DNA from: Pseudoalteromonas sp. '520P1 No. 423' | Lineage (GTDB): Bacteria > Pseudomonadota > Gammaproteobacteria > Enterobacterales > Alteromonadaceae | Direction of reading: 5' to 3' | DNA: 64,000 bases | Assembly: GCF_001269985.1 (NCBI RefSeq) | Contig: NZ_BBZB01000001.1 | Coordinates: 1,674,001 to 1,738,000, forward strand | In this document: positions 1-9,302 of the stretch, one piece after another | Position numbering within the stretch: the stretch's first letter is position 1 | Layout: every line of letters starts with the position of its first letter | The notes under the pieces: generated by a model | Told to the model about the DNA's origin: nothing | Databases searched by the model: none | Seen by the model: only the letters and a program-made list of their open reading frames with translations | Position numbers and translations under genes: made by a program

Positions 1-56
1 ATATTCAAATGACCTAAATGAATTGGATCAAATGTACCGCCAAAAATACCTATCAT
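1..56 (-). CDS. nadD: Nicotinate-nucleotide adenylyltransferase, N-terminal fragment
   Basis: Only the first 18 codons are inside the window. Read leftward from an ATG at 54-56 they give MIGIFGGTFDPIHLGHLN, the nucleotidyltransferase signature with the GGTFDPIHxGH motif that binds ATP in NadD. NadD adenylates nicotinate mononucleotide in NAD synthesis. The start lies one base beyond the stop of holA, so it is the downstream gene of the leuS-lptE-holA operon, an order common in gammaproteobacteria. The rest of the gene is outside the window. Confidence 0.9.
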   Translation of the reverse strand, partial: MIGIFGGTFDPIHLGHLN

Positions 57-57
57 A

Positions 58-1095
58 TTAGTCTTCTTTATAAATTGGCAAGGGAGCATTAAATGCTTGT
101 GTAAAGCTGATGCCAATATGCGCCAATGCCTGCCAGGGCGATACAAGTGTGCCACTTTTAAAACCAGTATCAAATTGTGCCAGTAAAACTAAAATATGTT
201 TTAGTTGTGAAAAAGGGATGCGATTTAATGCATTCTGGTATAGCGCTTGTTTGTTTTTCCACACATTATGCGCTTTAAATACTTGGTTAATATTTTCACC
301 TGACTGCATTGCATTGCTCATTTCAAACAATTGTTGTGCGTCTCGGGTGATAGCCCAGCTAACACTGGCTACTTCATTATGATTGCTTTTTAGGTTGCTA
401 ATAATGTCTATAATGAGTTTTAAATTACCGTTTAGCAAGGCATCAGATAAATCAAAAATATCAAACTTAGATTGATTCCTTAATACGCTAATCAAATGCT
501 CTTTGGTAATTGCATTGCTGCCGTAAAGTAATACCAATTTTTCAAGTTCTTGATGTGTCGCTAATAGGTTGCCTTGAGTTGACTCAAGTAAAAATTGTTT
601 AGCTTGTTGATCAAGATCTAAAGATAAATTTTGGCATTGTTGATTTAGCCAAGTATTAAGATGATTAGCGGTGATTTCATAACAAGGTATAAATAAACCA
701 CCTTTGTCCAAGGCTTTAAACCATGCCGATCTCTGAATATCTTGTCCTGCTTTATTGCCTTTAATAATTACTATACAATCAGGGTTAATATGTTGGGCTA
801 AAGATTTTAAGGCGTTTGAGCCTGTTTTTCCGGCTTTTTGATCGCCTAGTTCAATTTCAATAATACGTTTATCACTAAACAATGACAGACTATTATATTC
901 TTGTGTAATTTCATTCCAATCAAACTGAGGTAAGATGCTAAATTTTAAAACTTCATCAAAGCCTTGTTTTTTTGCATTGTTTCGAATGTCATCAGTGCAG
1001 CTTTGTACTTGAAAGGGTTCTTCACCCATCACTAAGTAAAATGGGTTTAGCCCTTTATTTAATTGTGTTTTGAGTTGGTTAACATAACAGCGCAC
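58..1095 (-). CDS. holA: DNA polymerase III delta subunit
   Basis: 345 residues, close to the 343 of E. coli HolA. HolA is the clamp-loader subunit that opens the beta sliding clamp. The N-terminus (QLKTQLNKGLNPFYLVMGEEPF) follows the family pattern of an amphipathic start leading into the degenerate AAA+ domain, and the middle (LLESTQGNLLATHQELEKLVLLYG) matches the conserved NLLAxxxExEKL block. The start codon appears to be GTG at 1093-1095, because an in-frame stop lies shortly upstream and no ATG fits the family N-terminus. It sits between lptE and nadD with short gaps and is probably cotranscribed with them. Confidence 0.92.
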   Translation of the reverse strand: MRCYVNQLKTQLNKGLNPFYLVMGEEPFQVQSCTDDIRNNAKKQGFDEVLKFSILPQFDWNEITQEYNSLSLFSDKRIIEIELGDQKAGKTGSNALKSLAQHINPDCIVIIKGNKAGQDIQRSAWFKALDKGGLFIPCYEITANHLNTWLNQQCQNLSLDLDQQAKQFLLESTQGNLLATHQELEKLVLLYGSNAITKEHLISVLRNQSKFDIFDLSDALLNGNLKLIIDIISNLKSNHNEVASVSWAITRDAQQLFEMSNAMQSGENINQVFKAHNVWKNKQALYQNALNRIPFSQLKHILVLLAQFDTGFKSGTLVSPWQALAHIGISFTQAFNAPLPIYKED

Positions 1096-1129
1096 AACTA
1101 ACGTACGCCATTATTTTTGATATTAAAGA

Positions 1130-1648
1130 TCATAATTGAGAAAGCTCTCTCACTATTCTATGGCTTGCTTGCAATCTCATTTCAGTCAAAATAATATCTA
1201 ATTCTTTTGCTTTTGCTAACGCTTTGTTTGGATCGTCCTGATAAGTACGGTAAAGCTCAAAGTTGTGTTTTACTGTATCTTGACCAGGGCGGAACACTTG
1301 ATAAGCAACATGATAGGTAAGTTCATATTCTGCTACTTGGCCATTTTTAAATAAAGACAATGTACGTCTATCAAGTTTGTCTTTATTTAATACCAAGTGA
1401 GGACTATTAGCTTGTCTACCAATCGCATCTTCAGATAAATCTACGTTAGCATTTACCAGCTGTTTTTTAAGTTGACGATATAACGCAGAGTTTGCGTCAT
1501 CGGCTGTCACTGTAAGGTATTTAAACTCCTGCGGTAAAACAGATGCCATTTTTAACTTAAAGCCACAGCCTGATAGCGCAACAGAGCATAGCAAAACTGC
1601 TATGATCTGTTTGTAATACGTTGTTACTTTATCAAAAAGCAAAGGCAT
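1130..1648 (-). CDS. lptE: LPS-assembly lipoprotein LptE
   Basis: About 172 residues with a lipoprotein signal peptide ending in a lipobox (VALSGC) followed by GFKLK, the conserved GFxLR-like start of mature LptE (RlpB). LptE plugs the LptD barrel in the outer membrane and helps deliver lipopolysaccharide to the cell surface. An upstream TTG at 1658-1660 would extend it by four residues into leuS. I prefer the ATG at 1646-1648, which directly follows the leuS stop (TAATATG). It lies between leuS and holA, the usual place for this gene. Confidence 0.9.
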   Translation of the reverse strand: MPLLFDKVTTYYKQIIAVLLCSVALSGCGFKLKMASVLPQEFKYLTVTADDANSALYRQLKKQLVNANVDLSEDAIGRQANSPHLVLNKDKLDRRTLSLFKNGQVAEYELTYHVAYQVFRPGQDTVKHNFELYRTYQDDPNKALAKAKELDIILTEMRLQASHRIVRELSQL

Positions 1649-1649
1649 A

Positions 1650-4229
1650 TTAGTTAGCAACCACGTTTAAGATTTTACCTTTAATGTAAATTACTTTACG
1701 AATGGTTTTACCATCAATAAATTTATTTACAGTCGCATCTGCAAAAGCAGCCTTTTCAACTGATTCTTGATCAGCATCTGCAGCAACAGTCAGTTTTGCA
1801 CGGACTTTACCGTTAACTTGCACTATGACTAATTTCTCATCTTCAACAAGTGCACTTTCATCAAATGTTGGCCAAGATGCATCAATCACATCGCCTTCAA
1901 ACCCTAAAGTTTGCCATAACTGGTGGCTGATATGTGGTGTGATCGGCGAAAGCATAATAATCATTGCTGTTAATGCTTCGTTTGCTAAAGCGATATCTTG
2001 CTCATCAACTAAAGGCGCTTTATTTAACTTGTTTAATAATTCCATTACCGCAGCGATTGCTGTATTAAAAGTTTGACGACGGTTTAAATCATCAGTTACT
2101 TTTGCAATGGCTTTATGTAATTCACGACGCAGTGCTTTTTGATCATTTGTTAATGCATCTTTATTAAGTGTAGCGGTACCAGCAGCCTTAACATCGTATG
2201 CGTATTTCCAAACACGTTTTAAGAATCTATGAGAACCTTCAACACCTGAATCAGACCATTCTAGAGTTTGTTCTGGTGGAGCAGTAAACATCATAAATAA
2301 ACGTACCGTATCAGCACCATATTGGTCGATTACAGTTTGTGGGTCGATACCATTATTTTTAGACTTAGACATTTTTGTTGTGCCTGCTGCAAAAACAGGT
2401 TCACCATCGTCTTTATGCCATGCTTTAGTGACACGACCTTTTTCATCTTTTTCGGTTTCAACATCGCTTGGTGCAATCCAAATATCGCCGCCTTTTTCAT
2501 CTTTACGATAAAAAGTTTCAGCTAATACCATGCCTTGACATAATAAACGTTCGAAAGGTTCATCACAGTCAACTAAACCAAAGTCACGTAATAACTTATG
2601 GAAAAAACGAGAATATAATAAGTGTAAAATTGCGTGTTCAATACCGCCGATGTATTGGTTTACCGGCAACCAGTAGTTTGACTCTTTAGGGTTTAACATC
2701 GCTTCATCATTACGTGGGCTACAGTAACGCGCGTAATACCACGAAGATTCCATGAAAGTATCAAAAGTATCTGTTTCGTGGAAAACAGGCTCGCCGTTAA
2801 TCTCTGATTTTGCCCACTCTGGATCTGCTTTAATTGGTGAAGTTACACCGTTCATTACAACATCTTCAGGTAAACGTACAGGTAGCATATCTTCAGGCGC
2901 AGCAATTGTTTGGCCATCTTCATCGCTTAACATTGGGATTGGAGAACCCCAGTAACGCTGACGACTTACACCCCAATCACGTAAACGGAAGTTAACTTTA
3001 CGTTCACCACAGCCCATTTCAGTTACTTTATCAGCAATGGCATTAAATGCTTTTTCAAAATCTAGGCCATCAAATTCTGCAGAGTTAACTAAAGTGCCTT
3101 TTTCTGTGTATGCGCTTTCGCTTATGTCAGCTGTATTTTCTTCATTAGTGATCACTTGCTCTATATTTAAGCCGTAAGCAGTCGCGAACTCATAATCTCT
3201 TTGATCATGACCTGGTACTGCCATAACAGCACCTGAGCCGTAACCCATTAATACAAAGTTAGCGATCCAGATTGGAACTTGTTTACCCGTTAATGGATGA
3301 ACAGCATAGAAACCCGTTGCAATGCCTTTTTTCTCCATCGTGGCCATATCAGCTTCAGCAACTTTGGTGTTCTTACATTCTTCGTTGAATGCAGCAATAT
3401 CAGCGTTATTTTTAGCTGCTTCAATTGCAATTGGGTGACCTGCTGCAACAGCAACATATGTTACACCCATAATCGTATCTGGACGTGTTGTGTAGATAGA
3501 AAGGTCTTCATTAGTATCAGCACGTTTAAATGTGATATCTAATCCTTCTGAACGACCGATCCAGTTACGTTGCATGGTTTTAACTTGCTCAGGCCATTCA
3601 TCTAACTTATCTAAATCGTCTAATAATTCTTGTGCGTAGTCAGTGATTTTAATGAACCATTGTGGGATTTCTTTTTGTTCAACTACCGCACCTGAACGCC
3701 AACCTTTACCGTCAATTACTTGCTCATTAGCAAGTACAGTTTGGTCTACTGGATCCCAGTTAACCGTTGACATTTTTTTGTACACTAAGCCTTTTTCATA
3801 CAATTTAGTGAAAAACCATTGTTCCCATTTGTAGTAATCTGGATGACAAGTTGCAATTTCACGATCCCAATCATAACCAAAACCTAAACGTTTTAGTTGA
3901 TCGCGCATATAATTGATATTTTCGTAAGTCCATTTTGCAGGCGCAGTATTGTTTTTGATTGCAGCATTTTCAGCAGGTAAACCAAATCCATCCCAACCCA
4001 TAGGCTGCATTACATTTTTACCTTGTAGGCGTTGGAAGCGTGAAACAACATCACCAATAGTGTAGTTACGCACGTGACCCATGTGTAGTCGACCACTTGG
4101 GTATGGGAACATAGATAAACAGTAAAACTTTTCTTTATCTTCTTGCTCAGTTACTTTAAAAACTTTGTTTTTGTCCCAGTACGATTGTACTTTTGACTCT
4201 ATATCTTGCGGGGTATATTGCTCTTGCAT
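1650..4229 (-). CDS. leuS: Leucine--tRNA ligase
   Basis: 859 residues, the normal bacterial length. It charges tRNA-Leu in the cytoplasm. The HIGH-type motif is seen near the N-terminus ([15 protein letters not shown]) and the class I KMSKS signature late in the protein (KMSKSKNNG). Between them lies the CP1 editing domain, with the threonine-rich TTRPDT block and [17 protein letters not shown]. The [13 protein letters not shown] segment of the anticodon-binding domain is also visible. It is the first gene of the leftward leuS-lptE-holA-nadD run, and its promoter must lie in the 185-base gap before the rightward ybeL-like gene. Confidence 0.97.
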   Translation of the reverse strand: MQEQYTPQDIESKVQSYWDKNKVFKVTEQEDKEKFYCLSMFPYPSGRLHMGHVRNYTIGDVVSRFQRLQGKNVMQPMGWDGFGLPAENAAIKNNTAPAKWTYENINYMRDQLKRLGFGYDWDREIATCHPDYYKWEQWFFTKLYEKGLVYKKMSTVNWDPVDQTVLANEQVIDGKGWRSGAVVEQKEIPQWFIKITDYAQELLDDLDKLDEWPEQVKTMQRNWIGRSEGLDITFKRADTNEDLSIYTTRPDTIMGVTYVAVAAGHPIAIEAAKNNADIAAFNEECKNTKVAEADMATMEKKGIATGFYAVHPLTGKQVPIWIANFVLMGYGSGAVMAVPGHDQRDYEFATAYGLNIEQVITNEENTADISESAYTEKGTLVNSAEFDGLDFEKAFNAIADKVTEMGCGERKVNFRLRDWGVSRQRYWGSPIPMLSDEDGQTIAAPEDMLPVRLPEDVVMNGVTSPIKADPEWAKSEINGEPVFHETDTFDTFMESSWYYARYCSPRNDEAMLNPKESNYWLPVNQYIGGIEHAILHLLYSRFFHKLLRDFGLVDCDEPFERLLCQGMVLAETFYRKDEKGGDIWIAPSDVETEKDEKGRVTKAWHKDDGEPVFAAGTTKMSKSKNNGIDPQTVIDQYGADTVRLFMMFTAPPEQTLEWSDSGVEGSHRFLKRVWKYAYDVKAAGTATLNKDALTNDQKALRRELHKAIAKVTDDLNRRQTFNTAIAAVMELLNKLNKAPLVDEQDIALANEALTAMIIMLSPITPHISHQLWQTLGFEGDVIDASWPTFDESALVEDEKLVIVQVNGKVRAKLTVAADADQESVEKAAFADATVNKFIDGKTIRKVIYIKGKILNVVAN

Positions 4230-4414
4230 TTACAATTCCAAACTTATTGCAAAAAATCACTAAAAAATTACTGCTAGGATAACCTAAAATTGCATTGGTT
4301 TGAATAAATAGTACGGGTTTAATGGTCACTAAATAAATTTTTATTAAAAATCACTCATAACTGTCTGAAATTTCCTATACTTATTACTAATTAACATCTT
4401 CAGTTGGTGAACTC

Positions 4415-4891
4415 ATGGATAAGCAAGATAGTTATTTTGATTGGATTAACGACCTCCATGCGTGGTTGAAAGATGTTGAGCATAATGAAATGAAACATTT
4501 AATTGAAAATTTAATGCAAGGGGAACAAAAGCTAAAAGCGTTTAAACATACAAGTGAGAAGCAACTGTCTATTTACCAAAAAAACTTGTTACTCGACTTA
4601 TCTCATTACCAACAAAATCAATCTCAATACAATGACCTAGCTTTACAAGAATTTAAAGAAACAATTTGGTGTGAATTAGCTGTTATTGCTGATAAATCAC
4701 AACTTGAATGGCAATCCTTATTGGAAGACTTTAAACATAATGGAGAATATCATCAAGGACAATGGATAGGCTTTGGAGAGCTTGTTTGCAAGGAATGTGG
4801 TGATATTACGCATAGCTTTCATCCGACTCAAATATCGGCTTGTAATGAGTGCGGTGGGATCTATTTTACTAGACAAGCTTTATCGCCCTAA
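4415..4891 (+). CDS. Zinc-ribbon protein, YbeL/DUF1451 family
   Basis: 158 residues. The first two thirds are helical and charged. The C-terminal third has two CxxC pairs (CKEC and CNEC) forming a zinc ribbon, preceded by SQLEWQSLLEDFKHNGEYHQGQ, which resembles E. coli YbeL. The cellular role of YbeL proteins is not established. In E. coli ybeL lies next to leuS and is transcribed away from it, and the same divergent arrangement is kept here. A GGTGA-like ribosome site precedes the ATG. Confidence 0.8.
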   Translation: MDKQDSYFDWINDLHAWLKDVEHNEMKHLIENLMQGEQKLKAFKHTSEKQLSIYQKNLLLDLSHYQQNQSQYNDLALQEFKETIWCELAVIADKSQLEWQSLLEDFKHNGEYHQGQWIGFGELVCKECGDITHSFHPTQISACNECGGIYFTRQALSP

Positions 4892-4984
4892 TTCCTTTCA
4901 AACAAAACCTTATAAAAATCAAAGTTCTTTAACTGCCTATGATAAGCTTATGAAATAACAAGCCCAGTAGAGGTAAAGTAAGGG

Positions 4985-7372
4985 ATGAATAAAGAAAATA
5001 ATGCATTAAGCCCAATGGCACTGGCACCAAAAATTGATATGGCGCATGTGAGTAATTGCATGACGATACCTTATCCTGAGTCATTGAACTTCATTGGTCA
5101 AAATCGCGCACAAACCGCAATTGATTTTGCTTTAGGCATGGAAATGCCGGGCTATAACTTATATGTCATGGGGGAGGCTGCATTAGGTCGTTTCTCTATT
5201 GTTAAAGATAAATTGACGCAACATAGCAAAACAAGAAAAACCCCATTAGAGTGGCTTTACGTTAATAATTATGATGATCACCGTGAGCCTATCTCTATTT
5301 GCTTGCAACCTGGTGAGGGTAAAGTTTTTTGTGATGATATAGATTCGTTAATTGATGAAATTATGGATACTTTTCCTGCGGCTTTTGATAACCCTGGATT
5401 TCAGCGTAAGAAAAAAGCAATCGATCGCGCATTTAATACCAAATACGACTCAGCGATTGATAAAGTTGAAATTGTTGCTGCTGAGCATAGCATTGCATTA
5501 TTCGAAGAAAATGATGTATTAAGTTTTGCCCCAGTTGTAGATGGCAAACAACTTGATGATGCGGAATTCTCGGTTTTAAGTGATGATCAAAAACAATATT
5601 TCTATGAAGTGATCTCAAAATTAGAAGATGCATTAATTGATGCATTAATTGAATTACCGCGCTGGAAAAGAGAATCATCAGAAAAACTAAGAGAGCTAAA
5701 AAAATCAACTGCTGAGCAAGCGATTAAACCACTTTTAAAAGAGCTTGAGTTTAAATATGCGGCACAAATAGGCATTTTAAAATATTTAAAAGAGATCAAA
5801 GATGAGCTAATTGATACCGTTTTAGAATGGTTAGATGTTGAAAATGATGAAAACAACAAAGATGATTTAGATAAACGCGGTATGTTAACTGATTATTTTG
5901 CACCTAATCAGATTGTAGATTATAAAGAGGGTGATGCAGCGCCTGTTATTTATGAACCAAACCCGACATTAGGCAATATATTTGGTAAGGCGGAATATGG
6001 CTCACATCAGGGGTCGATATTAACCAGTTACCGCACCATTCAATCTGGCGCATTGCATAAAGCTAATGGCGGGTATTTAATTGTTGATGCCGAAAAAGTT
6101 ATGGCAAACCCGCAAGTATGGGATGCGTTAAAACTGTCTTTAAAAACACATCAAATTAAAAATGATTGTTTAGTACAAGATGGTGGTGCAGGAGGTGGTT
6201 CTTTAAAACCTCAACTCATTCCACTTGATGTTAAAATTATATTTTTAGGTTCTCGTGAACTTTATTATTTAATGCAAGAATACGATGAAGAGTTTAATGA
6301 ACAGTTTCGTGTTTTAGCTGATTTTGAATTTTTCATTCCTGGCAGTGATAAATTTCAATATCAATTCATTACAAAAGTGCAAGAGCATGCCTCTAAAGCG
6401 TTAGAATTAGATTTAACTGATGAAGCGATCGCACAACTTCTATACTTTAGTTACAGACAAGCTGAGCATCAAACTAAACTGAGTGCGAGATTTGCTGATA
6501 TTTTAGAACTGCTAAATGAATCTAGCTATTACGCAAAACAAGATTTAAGTCAGATCATAGAAGCAAATCACATTACGGAAGCCCTTGCCGGCAAGCAATA
6601 TCGCACAGGACAAATGAGTGAAAGCATGCTCTCTGATATTAAAGAGGGTCATACGCTCATTGATACCCAAGGTGAAGCCATTGGTAAAGTAAATGGTTTA
6701 ACTGTGCTGCATGTAGGTGATACGAGCTTTGGAAGCCCAGCTAGGATCACTGCAACTGTATATGCAGGATCTGAAGGTGTACTTGATATCGAAAGGGAAG
6801 CTGAACTAGGTAAAGCAATACATACAAAAGGTGTGATGCTGCTAACGGGTTACTTAGGCAATAAATACGCTCAAGATTTCGCGCTTACTCTAAGCTCTAG
6901 TATTGCCATAGAGCAAAGCTATGGTTATATCGATGGTGATAGTGCGTCATTAGCTGAATTATGTGCCCTTATTTCGGCAATTACACGTTTACCAATAGAT
7001 CAATCACTCGCATTAACGGGGTCGATTAATCAGCATGGTGAAGTACAGGCAATTGGTGGGGTAAACGAAAAAATAGAAGGTTTCTTCAAACTTTGTAAAA
7101 TGCGTGGTTTAACGGGTAAACAAGGTGTGATGATCCCGCATTCAAATCGTTTAAACTTAGTATTGAATGAAGAAGTGCGCACTGCAGTGTCTAATGGACA
7201 TTTCCATGTATATACAGTGAAAACAGTTGATGAAGCGTTAGAAATTTTGTTGAATAAACCGGCTGGTACATTAACAAATAAAGGCACGTACGCTAAAGGC
7301 ACGATTAATCAAATTGCATTGCAAAGATTAAGCGCGATTTCTGAAGTGGTAAATGGTGCTGATTCTGAATAA
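4985..7372 (+). CDS. Lon-like ATP-dependent protease (AAA_32 plus Lon C-terminal domain)
   Basis: 795 residues. The C-terminal quarter is a Lon-type serine protease domain: Ser653 in DGDSAS and Lys696 in GGVNEK fit the Ser-Lys dyad. The N-terminal part resembles the AAA_32 domain of LonB/LonC-like proteases: a P-loop-like GEAALGRF at residues 63-70 with Arg where classic Walker A has Lys, then LEWLYVNNYDDHREP, and a Walker B-like GGYLIVDAEKV. The Arg variant is common in this family, so it is not evidence of inactivation. The ATG follows a purine-rich GAGG site, and a strong hairpin terminator lies after the stop. The substrate is unknown. Confidence 0.85.
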   Translation: MNKENNALSPMALAPKIDMAHVSNCMTIPYPESLNFIGQNRAQTAIDFALGMEMPGYNLYVMGEAALGRFSIVKDKLTQHSKTRKTPLEWLYVNNYDDHREPISICLQPGEGKVFCDDIDSLIDEIMDTFPAAFDNPGFQRKKKAIDRAFNTKYDSAIDKVEIVAAEHSIALFEENDVLSFAPVVDGKQLDDAEFSVLSDDQKQYFYEVISKLEDALIDALIELPRWKRESSEKLRELKKSTAEQAIKPLLKELEFKYAAQIGILKYLKEIKDELIDTVLEWLDVENDENNKDDLDKRGMLTDYFAPNQIVDYKEGDAAPVIYEPNPTLGNIFGKAEYGSHQGSILTSYRTIQSGALHKANGGYLIVDAEKVMANPQVWDALKLSLKTHQIKNDCLVQDGGAGGGSLKPQLIPLDVKIIFLGSRELYYLMQEYDEEFNEQFRVLADFEFFIPGSDKFQYQFITKVQEHASKALELDLTDEAIAQLLYFSYRQAEHQTKLSARFADILELLNESSYYAKQDLSQIIEANHITEALAGKQYRTGQMSESMLSDIKEGHTLIDTQGEAIGKVNGLTVLHVGDTSFGSPARITATVYAGSEGVLDIEREAELGKAIHTKGVMLLTGYLGNKYAQDFALTLSSSIAIEQSYGYIDGDSASLAELCALISAITRLPIDQSLALTGSINQHGEVQAIGGVNEKIEGFFKLCKMRGLTGKQGVMIPHSNRLNLVLNEEVRTAVSNGHFHVYTVKTVDEALEILLNKPAGTLTNKGTYAKGTINQIALQRLSAISEVVNGADSE

Positions 7373-7400
7373 TAGTAAGTAAATTAAGACTAAAGTAGAA

Positions 7401-7438
7401 AAGCCAGCGAGTATTTATTTAAAACTCGCTGGCTTTTT
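7401..7438 (+). terminator. Rho-independent terminator after the Lon-like gene
   Basis: A 12-bp perfect stem (AAGCCAGCGAGT at 7401-7412 with its complement at 7424-7435) around an 11-base loop, followed by TTTTTG. It lies 28 bases after the protease stop. It can also act for the leftward PhzF-like gene in reverse only weakly, since the T-run is on the plus strand. Confidence 0.85.
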
Positions 7439-7450
7439 GTTAATCGCTGT

Positions 7451-8257
7451 TTATAGCTCTATATAAATATCACCTTTCATATACAGCTTTGCTTTGCCTC
7501 TCAATAGTACTTTGTCACTTCTTAATTGGCACTCTAACTCACCACCACGTTGAGATATCTGTTTAGCTGTTAATAATGTTTTATCTAATCTATTTGCCCA
7601 ATAGGGTGTTAAGCTTGTATGAGCTGAGCCGGTTACAGGATCTTCATTTACGCCAACATTTGGACCAAACCAACGAGATACAAAATCAACTTCGTCACCA
7701 GGTGCGGTAACAATAACGCCTCTTAATGGTAGCTGAGATAATAAAGACAGATCTGGTTTCAATTCTCGAATGACTTGTTCATTTTCAAAAAGTAATAAAT
7801 AGTCATCTGATGCTAAAATTTCTAAAGGAGGGCGACCAAAAGCACTTAATAACGGGCTTTTAATATCACATTCATGAGCATGTTTAATTGGTAACTCAAG
7901 TTCAAAAATTTGCTCATTTTCATGTGCAGCATCATTAAAGTGACATACGGTTAAAATACCTGAACGCGTCTCAAAGTTAATTTCGGTTTCTTTATGTCCA
8001 AATTCATTCACTAATACCCAAGCTGTTGCGAGTGTGGCATGACCGCATAAATCAACTTCAGTTTCAGGGGTAAACCAACGTAATTTAATGTTTTCATTAT
8101 CAATAATATAAAAGGCGGTTTCAGATAAGTTATTTTCAGCGGCAATTTTTTGTAAAGTATCATCGTCTAACCAGGTATCTAAAGGCACTACAGCTGCAGG
8201 GTTGCCTTTAAATTGCGCGTTAGAAAATGCATCAACTTGAAAAATGGCATATTTCAT
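7451..8257 (-). CDS. PhzF-family epimerase/isomerase
   Basis: 268 residues with the PhzF/YddE fold signatures. FSNAQFKGNPAAVV lies at the start, the catalytic Glu in AAENNLSETAFY, then DLCGHATLATAW, and a C-terminal EDPVTGSAHTSLTPYW. Members act as isomerases or epimerases without a cofactor; only true PhzF makes phenazines. No phenazine genes are nearby, so this is probably a YddE-type enzyme of unknown substrate. It is transcribed leftward from a gap shared with the end of cysZ. Confidence 0.85.
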   Translation of the reverse strand: MKYAIFQVDAFSNAQFKGNPAAVVPLDTWLDDDTLQKIAAENNLSETAFYIIDNENIKLRWFTPETEVDLCGHATLATAWVLVNEFGHKETEINFETRSGILTVCHFNDAAHENEQIFELELPIKHAHECDIKSPLLSAFGRPPLEILASDDYLLLFENEQVIRELKPDLSLLSQLPLRGVIVTAPGDEVDFVSRWFGPNVGVNEDPVTGSAHTSLTPYWANRLDKTLLTAKQISQRGGELECQLRSDKVLLRGKAKLYMKGDIYIEL

Positions 8258-8284
8258 ATTTATTCCCTTTTATATTTTTAATAT

Positions 8285-8317
8285 TTTTATTTTCAAGCTT
8301 TAAGCACTGAAGCTTGA
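8285..8317 (-). terminator. Probable terminator of cysZ
   Basis: On the minus strand an 8-bp stem (TCAAGCTT at 8310-8317 pairing with AAGCTTGA at 8293-8300) with a nine-base loop is followed by AAATAAAAATATT. It lies just after the cysZ stop. The tail is A/T mixed rather than a clean T-run. Confidence 0.55.
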
Positions 8318-8325
8318 GTTTATTT

Positions 8326-9048
8326 CTAATATTTATCTCTATATTTTTCTACCCATAACTTAGTTGCACCACATACTGCTACAGGCATAACAAGTAAATT
8401 TAATAATGGAATAGTGGTAAAAATTAACACTGCAAAACCAAATCCATATGAAAGACCTTGGTTTTGTTTGAGTTGCTGTCTTGTTTCTCTAAAATGGATC
8501 TTATGATTATCAAATGCAAAATCTTGATATTGCACACTAAACATCCAGCATGTAAATAATACCCAGAGGACTTGTCCAAAAATGGGTAAAAACCATAATA
8601 ATAAAAAGAAACCAATGGCTCTTGGTAAATAATAAACTAATTTAGTCCCTTCTCGGGCTATTATTCTCGGCACATCTTTGATGGTATCTAAAATTTTGTC
8701 ATCATTTATGGCTTTACCCGTTAAATGTAATTCGACTTTTTCAGATAATAGGCCATTAAATGGTGCGGCTATGAAATTAGTAATGATGCTGAAAATACTG
8801 GTATAACTAAATAATATCGTAAATATGGCGATAGGCCATAGGAGCCATTCTAACCAACTTAGCCAAGTAGGTAGTAAATCATTTAAATATGAAAAACCTT
8901 GTGTAAGCCAGTCATAAATAAAAAACAATGAGCCACCAAATAACAGCACATTAATTAATAATGGAATTAAAACAAAGCGTTTAAGTCCTTTGGTATTGAT
9001 AAGATTAAAACCAGCTAAAAAGTATTGAAACCCTTGAGAAGACTGCAC
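8326..9048 (-). CDS. cysZ: Sulfate transporter CysZ
   Basis: 240 residues with about four hydrophobic segments. It starts with SSQGFQYFLAGFNLI and has the conserved FIAAPFNGLLSEKVE block typical of CysZ (EI24 family), which mediates sulfate uptake in the inner membrane for cysteine synthesis. The start is GTG at 9046-9048, preceded by an AAGGA ribosome site. No ATG fits the family N-terminus. It is divergent from smc across a 254-base gap. Confidence 0.88.
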   Translation of the reverse strand: MQSSQGFQYFLAGFNLINTKGLKRFVLIPLLINVLLFGGSLFFIYDWLTQGFSYLNDLLPTWLSWLEWLLWPIAIFTILFSYTSIFSIITNFIAAPFNGLLSEKVELHLTGKAINDDKILDTIKDVPRIIAREGTKLVYYLPRAIGFFLLLWFLPIFGQVLWVLFTCWMFSVQYQDFAFDNHKIHFRETRQQLKQNQGLSYGFGFAVLIFTTIPLLNLLVMPVAVCGATKLWVEKYRDKY

Positions 9049-9302
9049 TTATGTTCCTTGTAAAAAATAATAAACTAAAAGCCTTTTTTATCGAACAGAT
9101 ATAGGCGTAAGAATAATTGAGTATAAATAAATTGTTTTTTATTAAAACCTCTTTAATAAAGATAAGCGTAACAATATATTTTTCCAACAATTTATTTAAT
9201 TTAATCGGTACTTATTAATATTGAGTGCGATTTAATATCAATATATTTTATTTCTGATAAAATTAGCGGCCCAAAACCTGATAGATAATAATAAAAAGAT
9301 AC

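Noticed and set aside
4985..7372. Loss of ATPase activity because Walker A lacks Lys
   Set aside because: Arg at this position is, as far as I recall, usual in the AAA_32 Lon-like family, so it cannot be taken as a defect.
7451..8257. Phenazine biosynthesis
   Set aside because: PhzF-like folds are common without phenazine genes, and none are nearby.
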